A stretch of 64,000 nucleotides of DNA from Lojkania enalia (GCA_010094045.1 ML986655.1:62001-126000); one strand, 5' to 3'; numbered from the stretch's first letter, positions 26,011 through 38,053 are shown. The notes: a model not told the origin generated them from the letters alone. Numbers and translations: made by a program.

Positions 26011-28111
26011 TCAACAAATCTGGAATTCTTGCTCCCTGTAATTCTCATCCAATGCTTCTCCCTCCATCACCCCGTGTAGGAAGCAGTCTCCAACTATCAC
26101 ATGCCGCCCATCACCCACAGAGCGTATTAAGAGAGGGTATCGTCCCCCAAACGGTATAGCAACCTCATCGCCATCCTGGACACTATCGACAGTCCACCCG
26201 AAACGCCCAGATTCTGATTTAAAAAATCTTCGGTTATACGCCCATCTGCCGAAACCACCAGAGATTTTTTCGACGGCGTCGCGAAGGGCCTTAGTGTTTG
26301 TTGTGACGCCATCAGTGTTGTTACCCTCAGTCCCGGCTGCTTCGTCCCGGAGAATACTATTCGGGGTAACACCATTCGTTAATGCCTTTATGAAAACCTT
26401 GAAACCGTCTGCATAATTGTCCTGAGGTTTTTGGTTGTCCCTTGTGCGATTACACATGAAAGCGCGCCACAGATCATCTAATGTTTTGACATCTTCGCAT
26501 TTACCAGGAAAACATATCTCCATCATATTCTGACTCCACTCTTGAGCATTTCTTTTGAATGCACCCAATACTTTCTCATGCTGCAATTTAGGGTCGCGAA
26601 AGTCGGCTTTCACATCTGGGTTGGCAGTTTCAATCTGATTCTCCGTTATTTTAGGATGTTTTGCAGGAGTAGAAGGAATCGCGCGAAGCTTCTCAACCGT
26701 ATGAACTTTATCCACGAGAAGGCCTTTCAGATGAAGTATCTTCCCGTCGTTGCTGAATTTGAACTGCATGTCACGGGCTCCAGAGGCATTGGCTTCGAGA
26801 CCTCTGGTACTAAATGGCTCTGTGTAGCCATTTCGCGTCCAATCGGGAACCCATGAAGGTAACTCTAGGGTGGGCGGACTTGTGGAATGAACGCATTGGT
26901 ATAATATGTCCAGGTTCTTGTCTTCAGTCAGACACTTTACCGCAATTTTCTTAAATACTTCTGGAGCATCAAGTCCATAGTCGACCTCTACAGATTCAGG
27001 ATCTTGCACCAAAGTGAGGATACCATAGATCTTGTCTACTGGTAAGGTGCTGTTCACTTCACGAGTCTCCTCAAGAAGTTTTAAAAGTGTATATCTGCCC
27101 AAGGCGCCTGCGGGAAAATCACCTTGTCTGCTCAATTGCCTCATCAAGCAAACCGATTTCACACCCGGACATTGGAGCAGACGTACATCAACGCGGAATT
27201 GTCGCATTGCTTCGACAATCACGGAGAACCATTCCCAACTTTCAGAATACTCTCCGACGTGTATAGTTGCTGTAATAGCATTGGAAATCTCTTGTATAAC
27301 CCAGACACGCTCAAACTACGTTATTGGTTAGTAGAGTCATCTTCATCAACTACATTCGGAGTTAACTGACCCATGCTCTGCTTAAAAGTCCACCCAAAGC
27401 TTCCCAGTCAAGGTCTTGAATCGCCTCATGGTTAATGAAAGCGTGTTGAATGGCACCGAGCTGAGATGGAGGAATGCCTTGTTGCACTAACAAATCTTCG
27501 AAGACTTTGTCAATGACGCTTAGAGCGTGGAATGCCTGGCGCTCAAGACCGTATTCTTCTCCGAGCCAAATTCGCACAGCCGAAGCATTAGCATATATTT
27601 TTCCCATTATTTTTACGTGCTCATTCTTCTCAGCGACATTGTTTTGGTCAATACATAACGCATCTATCCAGATTGATAGATGGCTGTCGGGTTTGCGCAA
27701 CCGTTTCAGTGCAGCGTGAAGTTCTGAGCCAATCTCAATAATGGTTCCGTCGCATTTAACTTTTCCAGGGGTGCCCGTGTACCAGTCTGGGTGCCTTTCG
27801 TATAAGCCTGGTATCTCTACCGTGTGCCCTCGATCGCTCTGATTATCGCCCGGAAAATCGAACACCGTTACAGGCACTGGTCTTCCTTCTGCATGCGAGC
27901 TCCTCCAACAGTAGGAGAGTGCCTCGTATGGTGACTGGGTTTTTGATGAATACTGAAGATGTTCAATGCGACATGAAAGTGGATCATCATAGCTTCCTGG
28001 TAGCAGGTTGAGAACGCGCGTCTCGTGAGGTAGTTTCAATGGTTTATACGGATATGTAGCCATTAGGGACGGTAAATCGCAGATTATTAGGGATACATCG
28101 AGCGTCATCAC
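26011..28111 (-). CDS. HET-domain protein
   Basis: Two exons, 27371-28111 and 26011-27315, joined over a 55-nt intron (GTCAGT donor, CTAAC branch) give 681 aa; a start at Met17 (28063, MATYPYKPL) fits the family better. The N-terminal half is a HET domain: YEALSYCW at about 62-69, IWIDALCIDQNN at about 147-158, VRIWLGE, and the splice rebuilds SRAWFERVWVIQEI. HET domains trigger programmed cell death in vegetative incompatibility, often downstream of STAND receptors such as the NACHT gene nearby. The C-terminal half, ending near the FGGRYPLLIR and VGDCFLHGVMEGE motifs, is the usual conserved tail of these proteins. It appears intact. Confidence 0.92.
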
Positions 28112-28554
28112 GAAGTATTTGAATTTTGATCTAGAATCCAGACTGTCACCTTGGCCAATGAGGCGGTGCTATGGCTGAGCATAAGCCCTCTTTAGGTGGC
28201 CTTAAAAGTGCTAGGGTCCCCTCCGCCGCAGTTGGCTTAGATCGAGGCAGTGCGAAACCACAGACGTACCACCTTACTATTGTTTTTTTATGATTCTCGC
28301 CTACTACACATTGACAATCTGCCAAATAAGACAAGGCTCCTCTGAGTCAACACTAGTATGCTGAAATATGCCTACTTGGGCAATGACCTTTTTTCCAAGT
28401 TCCGCTTTGTGTTGAATCAACATGTGTGCTACCGAATGGCCAACGGGAGATCCTTGCATCGTCATTACATGGCTAAATCAGAACCTTAAACAGAATAATA
28501 CATACCAATGAGCGCCTTCCCTTCGTCGGAGCCACCAGCGAACTATCTACTAGG
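28112..28554. other. Intergenic upstream of HET gene
   Basis: About 440 bp between the HET gene start and a decayed gene. It should contain the HET promoter; I see no distinct motif. Confidence 0.4.
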
Positions 28555-29567
28555 CTAGTTAGGTAACCAATCTCTCCCAAGAGCCTGACGCATGATTGGC
28601 ACCATAGGCGCGTTTATCACTGACCACCCGATGATCCACTTGAGGTTGACCGCCAATTCCCAAGCCTCCACACTCCAGATACCCCATGTAATATCGGAAG
28701 GTCGTTGCAATTCGGGGAGTTCTGTTACAGGAGGGTTGCGATATCGTGCCTGATTGGCCGGAGACCATGCACTTAGAACTACAATGACTGCCCCATCAAC
28801 GGTCAGCGAATCCACAATAGCAACTCAAGCATTATGCCTTGGGTCCTTGGATCACCTACCTCCGTCTCGACGATTTATTGCTCGAAGGAACTCAGCACCG
28901 GTCACCTGTATCTCGTCGTTAGCGGACGCAATCGGCTAGCAACAGGCCATGTCTGACACACTCGATATGTTTGTCCATTTGCTACGTATGTCTTTTGGTC
29001 AATAGAGAACGGGGCGTTAGGGCTGCGGTTTCCATGGGTGAGTTTCCAGCAGATCTAGTCTTGCTTTTGCATAGAAGCGCCAATGCCGCGCAACGCGTCC
29101 GCAAGCCCGTACTGGTACTCGGTCATATCGCAGCCCTTAGGGTCCTCAAAAGCCATGCAGCTCCACTTCTGCATGTTTCTTGTGGCTATGGAGGCTTAGC
29201 AAGGCACAAATTGATTAAAGTGAAGCAACTCACCTAGGAATTCTTGCCCACAGCGCCAGCGACTGGCGGCAGATGGCAGCGGACGCGTGAGTATTGCGCC
29301 CGCCTCGGTGTCAGTGGCCCTCATCATGGCGAGCATTGTACAGCCCCTCCGTATGAAATCCCGCCAGACAGTGTCATCAGCCACGGGGGGGTTGTTCCAC
29401 TTTCCGTGTCCGAGATCGACAGAAGACTTGTTGGCGACATCGCTACGCGGAATGTATTTAGAGATGTCCGGAAGAAGGCTGGGCGTCAGTGGAGTATGCT
29501 CTCTAAAAGCCGTGGGCACGGCTGCAGCCAGACCAGTGAAAGTGTGAGCGAATGTATGCAGCTCCAT
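28555..29567 (-). pseudogene. Decayed spliced gene of unrecognised family
   Basis: Read on the minus strand, coding-like sequence runs from MELHTFAHTF (29567) through a splice at 29186-29233 (GTGAGT donor) into MQKWSCMAFEDPKG, then past an in-frame TAG at 29055-29057. A plausible intron 28936-28985 joins DQKTY to PIASANDEIQV, and the frame continues to the end, WIIGWSVINAPMV...WLPN (28555), but with TGA codons at 28852-28854 and 28825-28827. A 36-nt intron could remove the TGAs but is too short to trust. All three stops are one C-to-T step from CAG or CGA. Coding-like residues also continue upstream of the ATG without a start, so the 5' end is probably lost near the GGTA run at 29631-29650. 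I do not recognise the family. Confidence 0.5.
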
Positions 29568-29630
29568 GACTGCGGGATCGCCAGGTGGTGGGTGGGGAGA
29601 CTCTTGAGCAATGAAATTGTGAACGTTCCA

Positions 29631-29650
29631 AGGTTAGGTAGGTAGGTAGG
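29631..29650. repeat. Short (GGTA)n / TTAGG-like microsatellite
   Basis: A GGTTAGGTAGGTAGGTAGG run sits where the reading frame of the decayed gene is lost. It may mark a deletion or slippage breakpoint. Confidence 0.6.
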
Positions 29651-29912
29651 AAATTCAGAAGTACTCTAGCCATCTACCTAGCCCTACACCTTATCTAGGC
29701 TCACGTACTAAGATGTTGAGCCCACGGGTCCAGCCTCGCGGACTGGGTAGGGCATTTTGGCGGTGCCCCTATTGAGGCGAGCTCGGCAAGCGATACCGAC
29801 GCTATTCGACAGAATTGGAATGGGCTTGCCTTCACTCCACGCAACCTCAATACGTCCCCCACTCTCCACCGCATCTCCCGACGACCACTTGATATCAACG
29901 GCAAATCCACGT

Positions 29913-31436
29913 CTACATGCTTTCATCTAGTACTCGGGGCAAAGCAACTAGTCTGGATCCTGCTGTAGCACCGGGAATCATAGTCCGTGCATCTGCGCCG
30001 AAGGGGTCTGTTCTCCACCCAACACTGATATTCGCTGCTTCAAGGACACCTATGACTTCCCGCGTTTGCTGAATTTCTTCGTCATATTGAGGATCAGTCC
30101 CCTCCGAAACCCCGACCACAATTTCTACTAGGTGGGGGAAGTCTTTCTGGGCCTTGGAAGCAAGAGCGGACAAGGCTTGGCACATGCCTCGGTATAAATA
30201 AAAAATTCGGAGGCGTACTATCGTGCGTGGAAGCATTCTGAGAAGTCGGTCTGATCTGTCCCGGTCTTCTGGGCGGTATATTGATCTACAATCAAGCTGC
30301 AGATCCTCAAGGTGATCAAAGTCTGACAAGGTGTCGATAGGAGGGTAGTCAATTTCTGGGACAGGATACCATTTTGGCCAACGCATGTCTGGCCCGTCAT
30401 CGTCGAAGATGTTAGGGATGTTCTCATCTCTGTGCGGCAAAAAGGAGATGCATAGCCGCCTTAGAGATTTCTTTACAGGCTGCAGGAGTTCAACAAGTGA
30501 AAATTCGACTAGCTCGTATCGGTCCCAATAGTATTCAAGATCCTCAAGTTGTGCGACACACGGAAGGAGGGATCCAAGGTTGGAAGGGATGAGGTCGGAT
30601 ATAGCAAGGTGGCGTAGGTTTGCTAACTGCAAATCGTACCCGTTACCAATCTCGAAAGAGTTGTGGTTCGACCAAGGTGCGTTTGCGGACCAGCCTGCTG
30701 CGTCACATGCGTATATAGTTTTCAAATTTGGGGCGGCGGCGTACAAGTTCTTCAATTCGGTGAAATGGTAATCCAGAGTGCTGCCTATAAGTCCCAGTAC
30801 TTCTATGGATGGTAGTTTGACATGAGATCCTTCCCCAAGGCTCTCCCAAAAAGTAACCCAGGACTCAAGAGCAAGCAGTACACTCTGGAGTTGTGGTGCA
30901 CATACCATGACCAATGCAGCGAGCCATTGGTGAAGATAATATCGCTTGCCACTGCTCCACTTATAGATTGGGGTTTTTAACCAGTCATTCGACCATGACA
31001 ATAAGTCGTTCGCTGTGCTGAACTCGATGAGACTTTCAACGATGTCAAACGCCGTACTATAACCGGGTATTTTACCGTCAGAATGGTGCACAAATTGCAG
31101 AGTCTTGAGATGCGAGGCTAGTTCTGGATGCTGGGTTATTGTGCGCAAGAACTGAGGCATGAAATCGGGCTCAAGAGACTGTTTCTCCGTCCCGTCTTCT
31201 CCTTCGTAGAGTTTTGTCCTTTTCTCAAGATTGCCGGTCGCATAATAATGGTAGAGGATTGGCTGCGCAACTACACCTAAACTCTTGCATGTCCGACATA
31301 GGAGAGCAAGAGTTTTTTTGTCGTTGCGTACGCCCAACGTATCTGCGTGCGGGAATTGCTCTGGGTGTTGGCAGTGGAAACAGAAGCAGCTAAAGACTGC
31401 GATGAGAACATCGTCCGGTAGTTCTGTGAGCTTCAT
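29913..31436 (-). CDS. F-box protein
   Basis: Single-exon gene of 507 aa starting MKLTELPDDVLIAVFSCF. The first 50 residues fit an F-box (LPDDVL...LCRTCKSL...ILYHYY), the Skp1-binding motif of SCF ubiquitin ligases. The rest has the leucine-spaced pattern of a degenerate LRR-like substrate-binding region, for example LRHLAISDL and LEDLQLDC. The open frame extends upstream to 31661, but those residues look non-coding and the F-box normally lies at the very N-terminus, so I use 31436. Substrate unknown; F-box genes are highly expanded in fungi. Confidence 0.85.
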   Translation of the reverse strand: MKLTELPDDVLIAVFSCFCFHCQHPEQFPHADTLGVRNDKKTLALLCRTCKSLGVVAQPILYHYYATGNLEKRTKLYEGEDGTEKQSLEPDFMPQFLRTITQHPELASHLKTLQFVHHSDGKIPGYSTAFDIVESLIEFSTANDLLSWSNDWLKTPIYKWSSGKRYYLHQWLAALVMVCAPQLQSVLLALESWVTFWESLGEGSHVKLPSIEVLGLIGSTLDYHFTELKNLYAAAPNLKTIYACDAAGWSANAPWSNHNSFEIGNGYDLQLANLRHLAISDLIPSNLGSLLPCVAQLEDLEYYWDRYELVEFSLVELLQPVKKSLRRLCISFLPHRDENIPNIFDDDGPDMRWPKWYPVPEIDYPPIDTLSDFDHLEDLQLDCRSIYRPEDRDRSDRLLRMLPRTIVRLRIFYLYRGMCQALSALASKAQKDFPHLVEIVVGVSEGTDPQYDEEIQQTREVIGVLEAANISVGWRTDPFGADARTMIPGATAGSRLVALPRVLDESM

Positions 31437-31891
31437 GGTGGGATGTGCGTTTGTCGTAAAACGGAGGTTGCAAGCTTTTGGATAGGGACATGGAATTAAT
31501 GGGAAGCGAGTACTTATATCCAAGTCTAAGTGTCGGGTAAATGCAGGTGGCGTGTCGCCGGCCCCAACCGAAACCCACCGGGCGCAACGATGGCCCTTCA
31601 AGGCTGCCCGTCCCGGCCCACTCCTATTTAGAAGAGACCACTTCGCTGAGATTTGATTCAACAGGAAATTTTAGGAATTGAGAAATTTTGGGAAGGATCG
31701 TGAGCAGTTCAACGATCGTGTTCTACCTCATCATCCTCTTTTCAATTTCACTAGCCTAACTTTAAGTTGAGACCAACCTATTGTAGGTATATACATCTCC
31801 TCTAGCAACAACTGACCGCTCTAGATGACGATTCTAATCATGTGTGAATTGCTTGTCTATAGTCTAGACCCTCGACCATGTTGCTACCGCA
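31437..31891. other. Intergenic, F-box gene promoter / chitinase 3' end
   Basis: About 450 bp. It should hold the F-box promoter and the chitinase terminator. No specific site is clear. Confidence 0.4.
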
Positions 31892-34800
31892 TTACTTCCG
31901 GCTACAGCGCTTGACAATAGTCTGCACGAGTGCATCCTGCTTCACAAATTTCTCACCTAGTGTTTTAATGTCGGCTTCTTTCATGACATTCCGGAACTTG
32001 ACAGCATCAGTGAATTGCTTGGGAGTCTTCAGTCGGCCGGCCGTCAGTAATTCCATGATGGCAAAAGGCGCCATGTCCGGGTTCTCAATCACTTCCTGCA
32101 AGGCCAAACCGGCATTTGCACCCGCACCTATAATAAAATTAGCAGTACACAATATTTGCCACGGCAGATATTACTCACCAATAAGAGCAATGACTCGGGC
32201 CATTGTTGCAGCACCTGCGGCAACCGCGGCGGCTTCGCCAAGGAAAGGCACGATGAGGAAGACGAGCGAGAGGATCAGTAAGAGCTTGTTCTTAGCTTCC
32301 TCCTTATCCGCTTCCTCTCCAAGTTCTTTTGCGTCTTCCATACCATCAATTGCATTCTCGACCAAGAACACCGGAATGGAGAGAGCTTGCACAACATCTG
32401 CATTATTTCCAAGCCAGAGACCCATGCTTACATCGATCATGCGTGCACCTAAGTTGACCTGTAGATTGTTTGTGTTCCCCAAGGCCTCGCTTACGATGTC
32501 TTTCGGATTGGGAACTTCATAGTCGTCTTTGAGGAATGGCATCCCATTGACAGTCAATTCCAGCTTGTTGCATGGTGAAGGGTTGCACATGGTCTCCTCT
32601 TCATACTTGTCGAATTTGATCCACTCCTCCATAATGCCTGTCTTGTCATAAAGATCTTTATAGAAACCCTCCTTGTCTCGCAATGTCATGTCGATAGTCC
32701 ATATACCAATAAGGAGACCACCTCGCACATCACGAGGGACCGGGCATTGACCTTTCCAATCTTTACCATTTCCGACAAAATGACAGTCAAAGAATTTTTG
32801 GCCCTCGCCGCTCAGCCAGGACATATGTTGTCGTAAGGTCTCAGGGAGACCCTTCTTCAAGTACTTGACGTATGACTGGAACTTGGAATCGTAGCCGTCG
32901 TCAACCGCTCGGTATTTGACAATGGATTGCTGGAGCATAATATTCAGAACGCGCAGAGAATACTGCATAGCGCAGGTCGGGTCAAGATCGTTGTCGTCCG
33001 CGATTTTCTCGAGGGTATCATAGTTGTTTGCCGAGTCGCATACAGGCCCACCACCAGGCTCTACTGAGTCGGGATCCGTATTGCCAATCCCCGAGTCTCC
33101 ATAATCATGATCGAGATCAACGGCCCAGTCTGAAGTACCTCCAAAGTTCAGACCTTTAACCCAGTCGGTACGCGTCTGTTTCGTCGTGTCGCTCATGTAC
33201 GCGACCCACTCGAAATTGTTATATACCAACATGTCCGAGTTAGACGCGCCATCGTGCCACGACTTGACTTCGTAGCCTATGTGCGAGTCCTTGCTGTTAG
33301 CTAGAATCTCACGAATCTCGGCATTTGAGATGTACCCGCCCGTTTCTGTGCACTGTCCGGGCATGGCGTCAGACTCGTTCCTTGAGCCAGTAAACCTGCA
33401 ATTAGGGCCATCGCAGCCAGCATCTTCCATATGAAAGCTACGTCCATAACTTGCGACGCCGACAACAACCTTGTGCGATGGCACACCGGCCTTAGTCACC
33501 ATGGCAAGCGAGGTAGTCGTTTCGGTGATGTTAATATGGGACCTCAAACAGTTACCTTCTTCGCATCCAGAACTAGACCACTTGTTACCGTAATCCCATT
33601 GCCCATGCAGGTCATAAGTCATATAAACGATATAATCAACAACTTCTGAGATACCGGCTATGGGGAAGCCCTTGAGATACCAATAAGAGGCAGGGGCTGC
33701 AATGCCCACCGATTTATTTGAAAGTCGACGCTTGACAATCTTTAGGAAATCAAGGTATTGCTTTCCGGCATCGATGGCACCCGGAGGGATGCCGGGGATA
33801 TCCGGCGCAGCGGGGTATTCCCAGTCAAAGTCGACGCCATCCAGTTCATTATCAGTGATAAATTTAGCGATATTGGTAGCCAGCGTTGCCCGATTAGCGT
33901 CAGTTACCCCCTCCCGAAAAATATTATAAGTTGGTGCCTCTGTGGAGAAGGCCCAGCCACCGAAAGAAACGATGCGCTTGATGTCTTTCAAGCTCTTGAG
34001 CTTGTCGAACTGCTCCTTGACGTTGCTAACGTCGACATTAAAGTCTGGTGTAATATTTGGAAAGGCAAAGTGTACGTGTGTGAACTTCTTCGTATCAATA
34101 TCGGTCACATCCATATGTAAGCATGGGCGCTTGTGGTTCCAGGCCTCGAAATAAGCAATTTTCCGAAACTCGGTGGGCGGTTTGTCGTTGTTGGTAATAT
34201 TCATGCCGCAGCTAGAAACGCAAGAGTTCTTGCCTGGTTTAGTCGTGCCCGGGGCGCCTGTATCTGCTGGGTTATAGACGCAGAAGTCATTATCAATTCC
34301 ACACTGTCCCCAGACATTACAGCAAACATTCAATGGACAGGGATTCAGGTCCTTGATATCCGTGTCGTTGGTCGGTCGCTGCGTTCCAGGAACTCGAGGG
34401 CCGCAGATAGCATTACTCAGGTATGATGGCATAGGAGGATCTCCTTTGGACACGCAAATTACATCATCAGGTTGGATGGCTTTGCAGCCCCCCCAACCCC
34501 AAGTGTTGCTATTATACTCGTCGATTTTGTCGACCGTAATACCGAAAGACTCTGCAATGTCAAAACAGACGTCGTCTTTCTGGATCGTGTACGTGGCACA
34601 AGATCCATCCGGATTCGGTTTTGGCCCCACTATTGTATCTTAGAATGTTTTCGTATAAAAGAGTATGGGCAACTCACTGTCTGGTAAGTCTCCCTTCGAA
34701 CAGCACACCCATTGCTTCGGCCTAACACCCTTAACTGGATCACAGAGATCATCAACAGGATTGAAGCTCTCAAAGTCCTTCTGGCTAATGCCGCATCGCT

Positions 34801-35782
34801 GGGAGAGAGACCAGCAACCATCGCCATCAGCTACTTGAATTGCTTTGCATTCGGCACGAGGAACTAGCCCTCGCTTGGCATTCAAATCAATTAGCGTATT
34901 GGTCTGCTCTGATCTGGAATTCAATCTGGATTTGACCGGAACGCCAATGGCGCGAACAAATGATATTTCTGTCTCCTGTCCAGTGGTTTTGCTATTCGAT
35001 CCGGAGAGACATTTGCCCTCTGTCCAAGTCTTGACGGATTCTTGCGTCGCGGAAATATTGCCACGAAAATCAGCGTATATGCCAATTGTCCAGGTAGAAG
35101 GCGCCTTTTCTTGACATACTTCAGCGGCGAATCGAGAAATAGGATCAGCTCCTTGGATAGCCGAGATAAACTGTTCCATAATGGAACCGGTAGTTGATTT
35201 AACAACTTCAGTGCCTACATAGAGACCGACAACTGCTTCACCGTGCCGAGCCATCATGATGGTGGATTGGCATTCATCTTCATTGGAAAGGTAGTCTTTG
35301 AGAGCATTGGCAGCCGACAGCATAGCTTCCTTACCATCTCCTTTAACGCTGTCTTCGTCGGCATTCCACTCTAGTAGACTAACGGCACTCTTATTGGTAA
35401 AGGTCTCAGCATTTGAAACGCATCCATGTAATGAGATATTGCTGTTGGTACCGTTGGCTCTCCGCTGAATTGGCGAGCCGAATGTGAAAGGGGCGGGATT
35501 AAATTCGACTTCTTGTGTTATGACTTCATTGGATGTTGTACAAGTGCGCAGCGTCAAAGGTGAGTCGGGGTCATTGATAGGTGTGAAAATCGCAGTATCG
35601 AAAAGAACTGTTTCATCGCAACGTTTGAGGGCCGGTACGCCATGGAGATCAGACCAGTTGGAAGGGTTATTGCCTGCTATGCTACAAGGAATGGGACATG
35701 GTCTGCCAGGACTTTGCTGCGCAATTGAAAAAGAGACAAGATTAAAAAGAGCGGAAGCAGCACATGCTAAGATGTGCTTCAT
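31892..35782 (-). CDS. LysM and GH18 chitinase, killer-toxin-like subgroup C
   Basis: Three exons (34678-35782, 32179-34629, 31892-32127) give 1263 aa. Order: signal peptide MKHILACAASALFNLVSFS; a 280-residue Cys-containing N-region typical of this subgroup; LysM at about 312-362 and a second at about 379-430; a hevein-like chitin-binding module (CCNVWGQCGIDNDFC) at about 466-485; GH18 from about 524 with SFGGW and DGVDFDWEYP, catalytic Glu about 639; then a long C-terminal region ending in a hydrophobic segment at about 1148-1186 and a basic helical tail. It hydrolyses chitin outside the cell. Family knowledge: subgroup-C chitinases resemble the chitinase subunit of yeast killer toxin and are often neighbours of LysM genes, as here. 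Both introns have GTGAGT donors. Start chosen at the second in-frame Met (35782) because it begins a clean signal peptide. Intact. Confidence 0.93.
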
Positions 35783-36811
35783 GGTGGATGAAGATGAACG
35801 GGACGAGTGAATGGTAGAACGAGTGGAACGAGCGAGTCTGCTCAATGAAATGCAGACATCTATTCAGGGCAACGAAAAATTATAGAAGAGATGGAAGCAC
35901 TGAGACATTCCGGACCCCTAACCCGACCACAACCGTGCATAGAAAGCCTTGGCATCCTAGGCCGCAACTACGGTGGATCGACCCTTCGAGCCTTAGTGCC
36001 TGCGCATCAATAAAGTGTCCACCTCTAGATTATTCTGAATTTATGCGATCACACTGTAACATTGCCACAGCTCTAGTCAGCCTCCTTTTCGTTAGCAAGG
36101 GGTGTTGTATTGCGGTAAGAAGCTTGCCGGCCACAATTCCTTGGTGCAAGTCTAGCGCAATGATCAGCGCAGCACCTTATGATCGCGTGGTACATATTCT
36201 GGACCGCGTCGCCAAGCGGGCTGTTTCTATTGAGAAACCAAGTCCATAAAGATGTGTGGCTCAACCGTAAGCATTCTTAAGTGCAGCTGCTGACCAGGGT
36301 CTGGGTTAATCTGTGTTCAGTACCGAGCCGGGAACGTCCGCAGGAACCGATCTCATCCCAACATATAAATGCACCCACTAGTGAAAAATTGATGGCAGCC
36401 ATAAGAATTAATTGATATTGACCCGAAAGCCGGCCTTGGCAGTACGACAAGGCTGATTTGGGAACTATTTTGCGGTGTTAAGGAGGCCTGAAGAAGGCGT
36501 ACTTTGTTCTAACATAGATATAGATCCGATTCATACGAGAATCCGAGCCGAGAGTCTGGAAGTCAATAGGTACCAGGGTATGAATCCAGAGCAAGGGGCC
36601 GCCCCTTGATTAGACATAGCGGGTTCTATGCCTCCACTATCTTCGGACACTACGGAGAGATGGGTTCCTCTCTTGTGATCTTTCAGCACCCATTTGCACT
36701 CGGCCGTTCTTTCCCTATGCTCTTTGTCTATCAACTTCGTGCCTTTAAACAATAACAAAATACCCTTTCTTTTTGTTCGGCTCTTACCGCACTCGTTACT
36801 TCGTTGCCGTT
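35783..36811. other. Divergent promoter region, chitinase / 338-aa secreted protein
   Basis: About 1.03 kb between two divergently transcribed secreted-protein genes, suggesting co-regulation. A 134-codon ORF at 35845-36249 and its opposite-strand shadow have no recognisable features and are not called. A perfect 7-bp inverted repeat lies at 36592-36608. Confidence 0.6.
36592..36608. promoter_or_regulatory. CAAGGGG-n3-CCCCTTG inverted repeat
   Basis: Perfect inverted repeat of CAAGGGG around CCG, about 204 bp upstream of the 338-aa protein's ATG and 810 bp from the chitinase's. Each arm contains AGGGG, the stress-response element bound by Msn2/4- and Seb1-type zinc fingers. Regulatory role is inference. 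Confidence 0.4.
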
Positions 36812-38053
36812 ATGAAACTTTCTCAGGTCTTGTTCGCTGCTTCTGCAGCGGTCGGAGTCCTTGGCTCTAAAGGAGCTGGTGGTTGGGAAGCTATTTTCTA
36901 CTACGATATTTATCGCATGGATTACATTGCTCACGACAAAAATGGCCTTTCTGTTGCAGAGGGTTGCGAAGGTACTCACAAGGACGGTGGTTGCAACTTT
37001 TCAGAGTTCATTCAACACATTGAGCAAAAGTCGCTCAAATACGGAAAGAAAGGATACATTGGGAAATTCAACCCAAATTCGATTCCAAAGGACGTTCTGG
37101 ATAGTATTGACAAGCCCTCCATTGAGAAGGCCAGTGGAATCATGGACTGGTGCGTAACAATCTTGACAGGAAGTTTGGAGTCTTTTTGGAATTTCTTCTG
37201 TATTGAGAAAAGGTATACTAACTTTTGCCACCAATTTCAGGGACGGTTGGCCAAACCTCAACCCCACAAAGACCGATCCTCTCCCAGGTTACGAAGGCAA
37301 ATACATTGTGAAGGAGATTTTGGGTGAAGCAATTGCAAATAAATGCAAAAACCATGGATGCGTCCTCAGAGAACTCGGCAAAATCATGCAAAAATGCAGG
37401 GCAGATGCAGGAGATAAGGTATAATCTTTGGCACAGAAGTTAGATAATTTTTGCTAATAGTTAAATAGTAAGCAAACCCTACAAGCCTCTATTATGAACA
37501 GCTCCAGATTCTCGCCTCAGCCCTCTTTCCGCTTCCAAAAGATACCTTGAATAGGAATATGTGCTAATGAAGTTCCCCAATAAGGCTCGGCGACTACCCT
37601 ACGAGAGTTGAGAAGAGTATCAATCAGGTTGTCCTTAATCGCCAGAAGGAAAATGCAGGTAATCTCGTGCGAGATTTCCAGCTGAAAGTTCTCGACAAAT
37701 TCAATGGCAACCTCCCTAAGGATCAGCCTAAACTTACCGCGCAAACGTATACATACACGGAGAATGTAGACGGTGTGGACTATGACTACGATAGGTTCGA
37801 CAGTCAAAAGATGATGGAAGATATCAATAAACATGAGGGCATCAGCGAACGAGCTAAGACTAATCTTATAAACGAGGTTTCGAAATATGTCAATGACTAT
37901 GAGGTTAAGAAAGATTTGTCTCAGAAGGGGGGCTCAAGTGGGGCCACTCATTATAGGGATATCACAGCTGCTCAGGCAGTTCAAAGTGCGATCAAGGGAG
38001 GGCCCGAGGTGTGTGTTCCAGACGCCCCAGACAAGCGAGGCTTGTTGTTTTAG
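36812..38053 (+). CDS. Secreted protein of unrecognised family, 338 aa
   Basis: Four exons, 36812-37149, 37241-37418, 37508-37560 and 37606-38053, total 1017 nt. A signal peptide MKLSQVLFAASAAVGVLGS is followed by an acidic, helical protein with paired Cys (CEGTHKDGGC, CKNHGCV) and a late VCVPDAP. Splicing rebuilds IMDWDGWPNLNP, GDKILASALFPLPKD and TLNRNIVEKSINQVV. The last intron is 45 nt with a weak GTGCTA donor; without it the frame meets TAA TGA at 37565-37570, so either the intron is real or the gene is broken there. No domain is recognised. It is divergent from the LysM chitinase, about 1 kb apart. Partner, inhibitor or effector roles are all possible. Confidence 0.7.

Noticed and set aside
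28824..28859. 36-nt intron that would rescue the decayed gene's TGA codons
   Set aside because: Too short for normal fungal splicing, and the same frame continues without it apart from the stops.
35845..36249. 134-codon ORF
   Set aside because: Overlapped by another ORF on the other strand, lies in the chitinase promoter, and has no domain.
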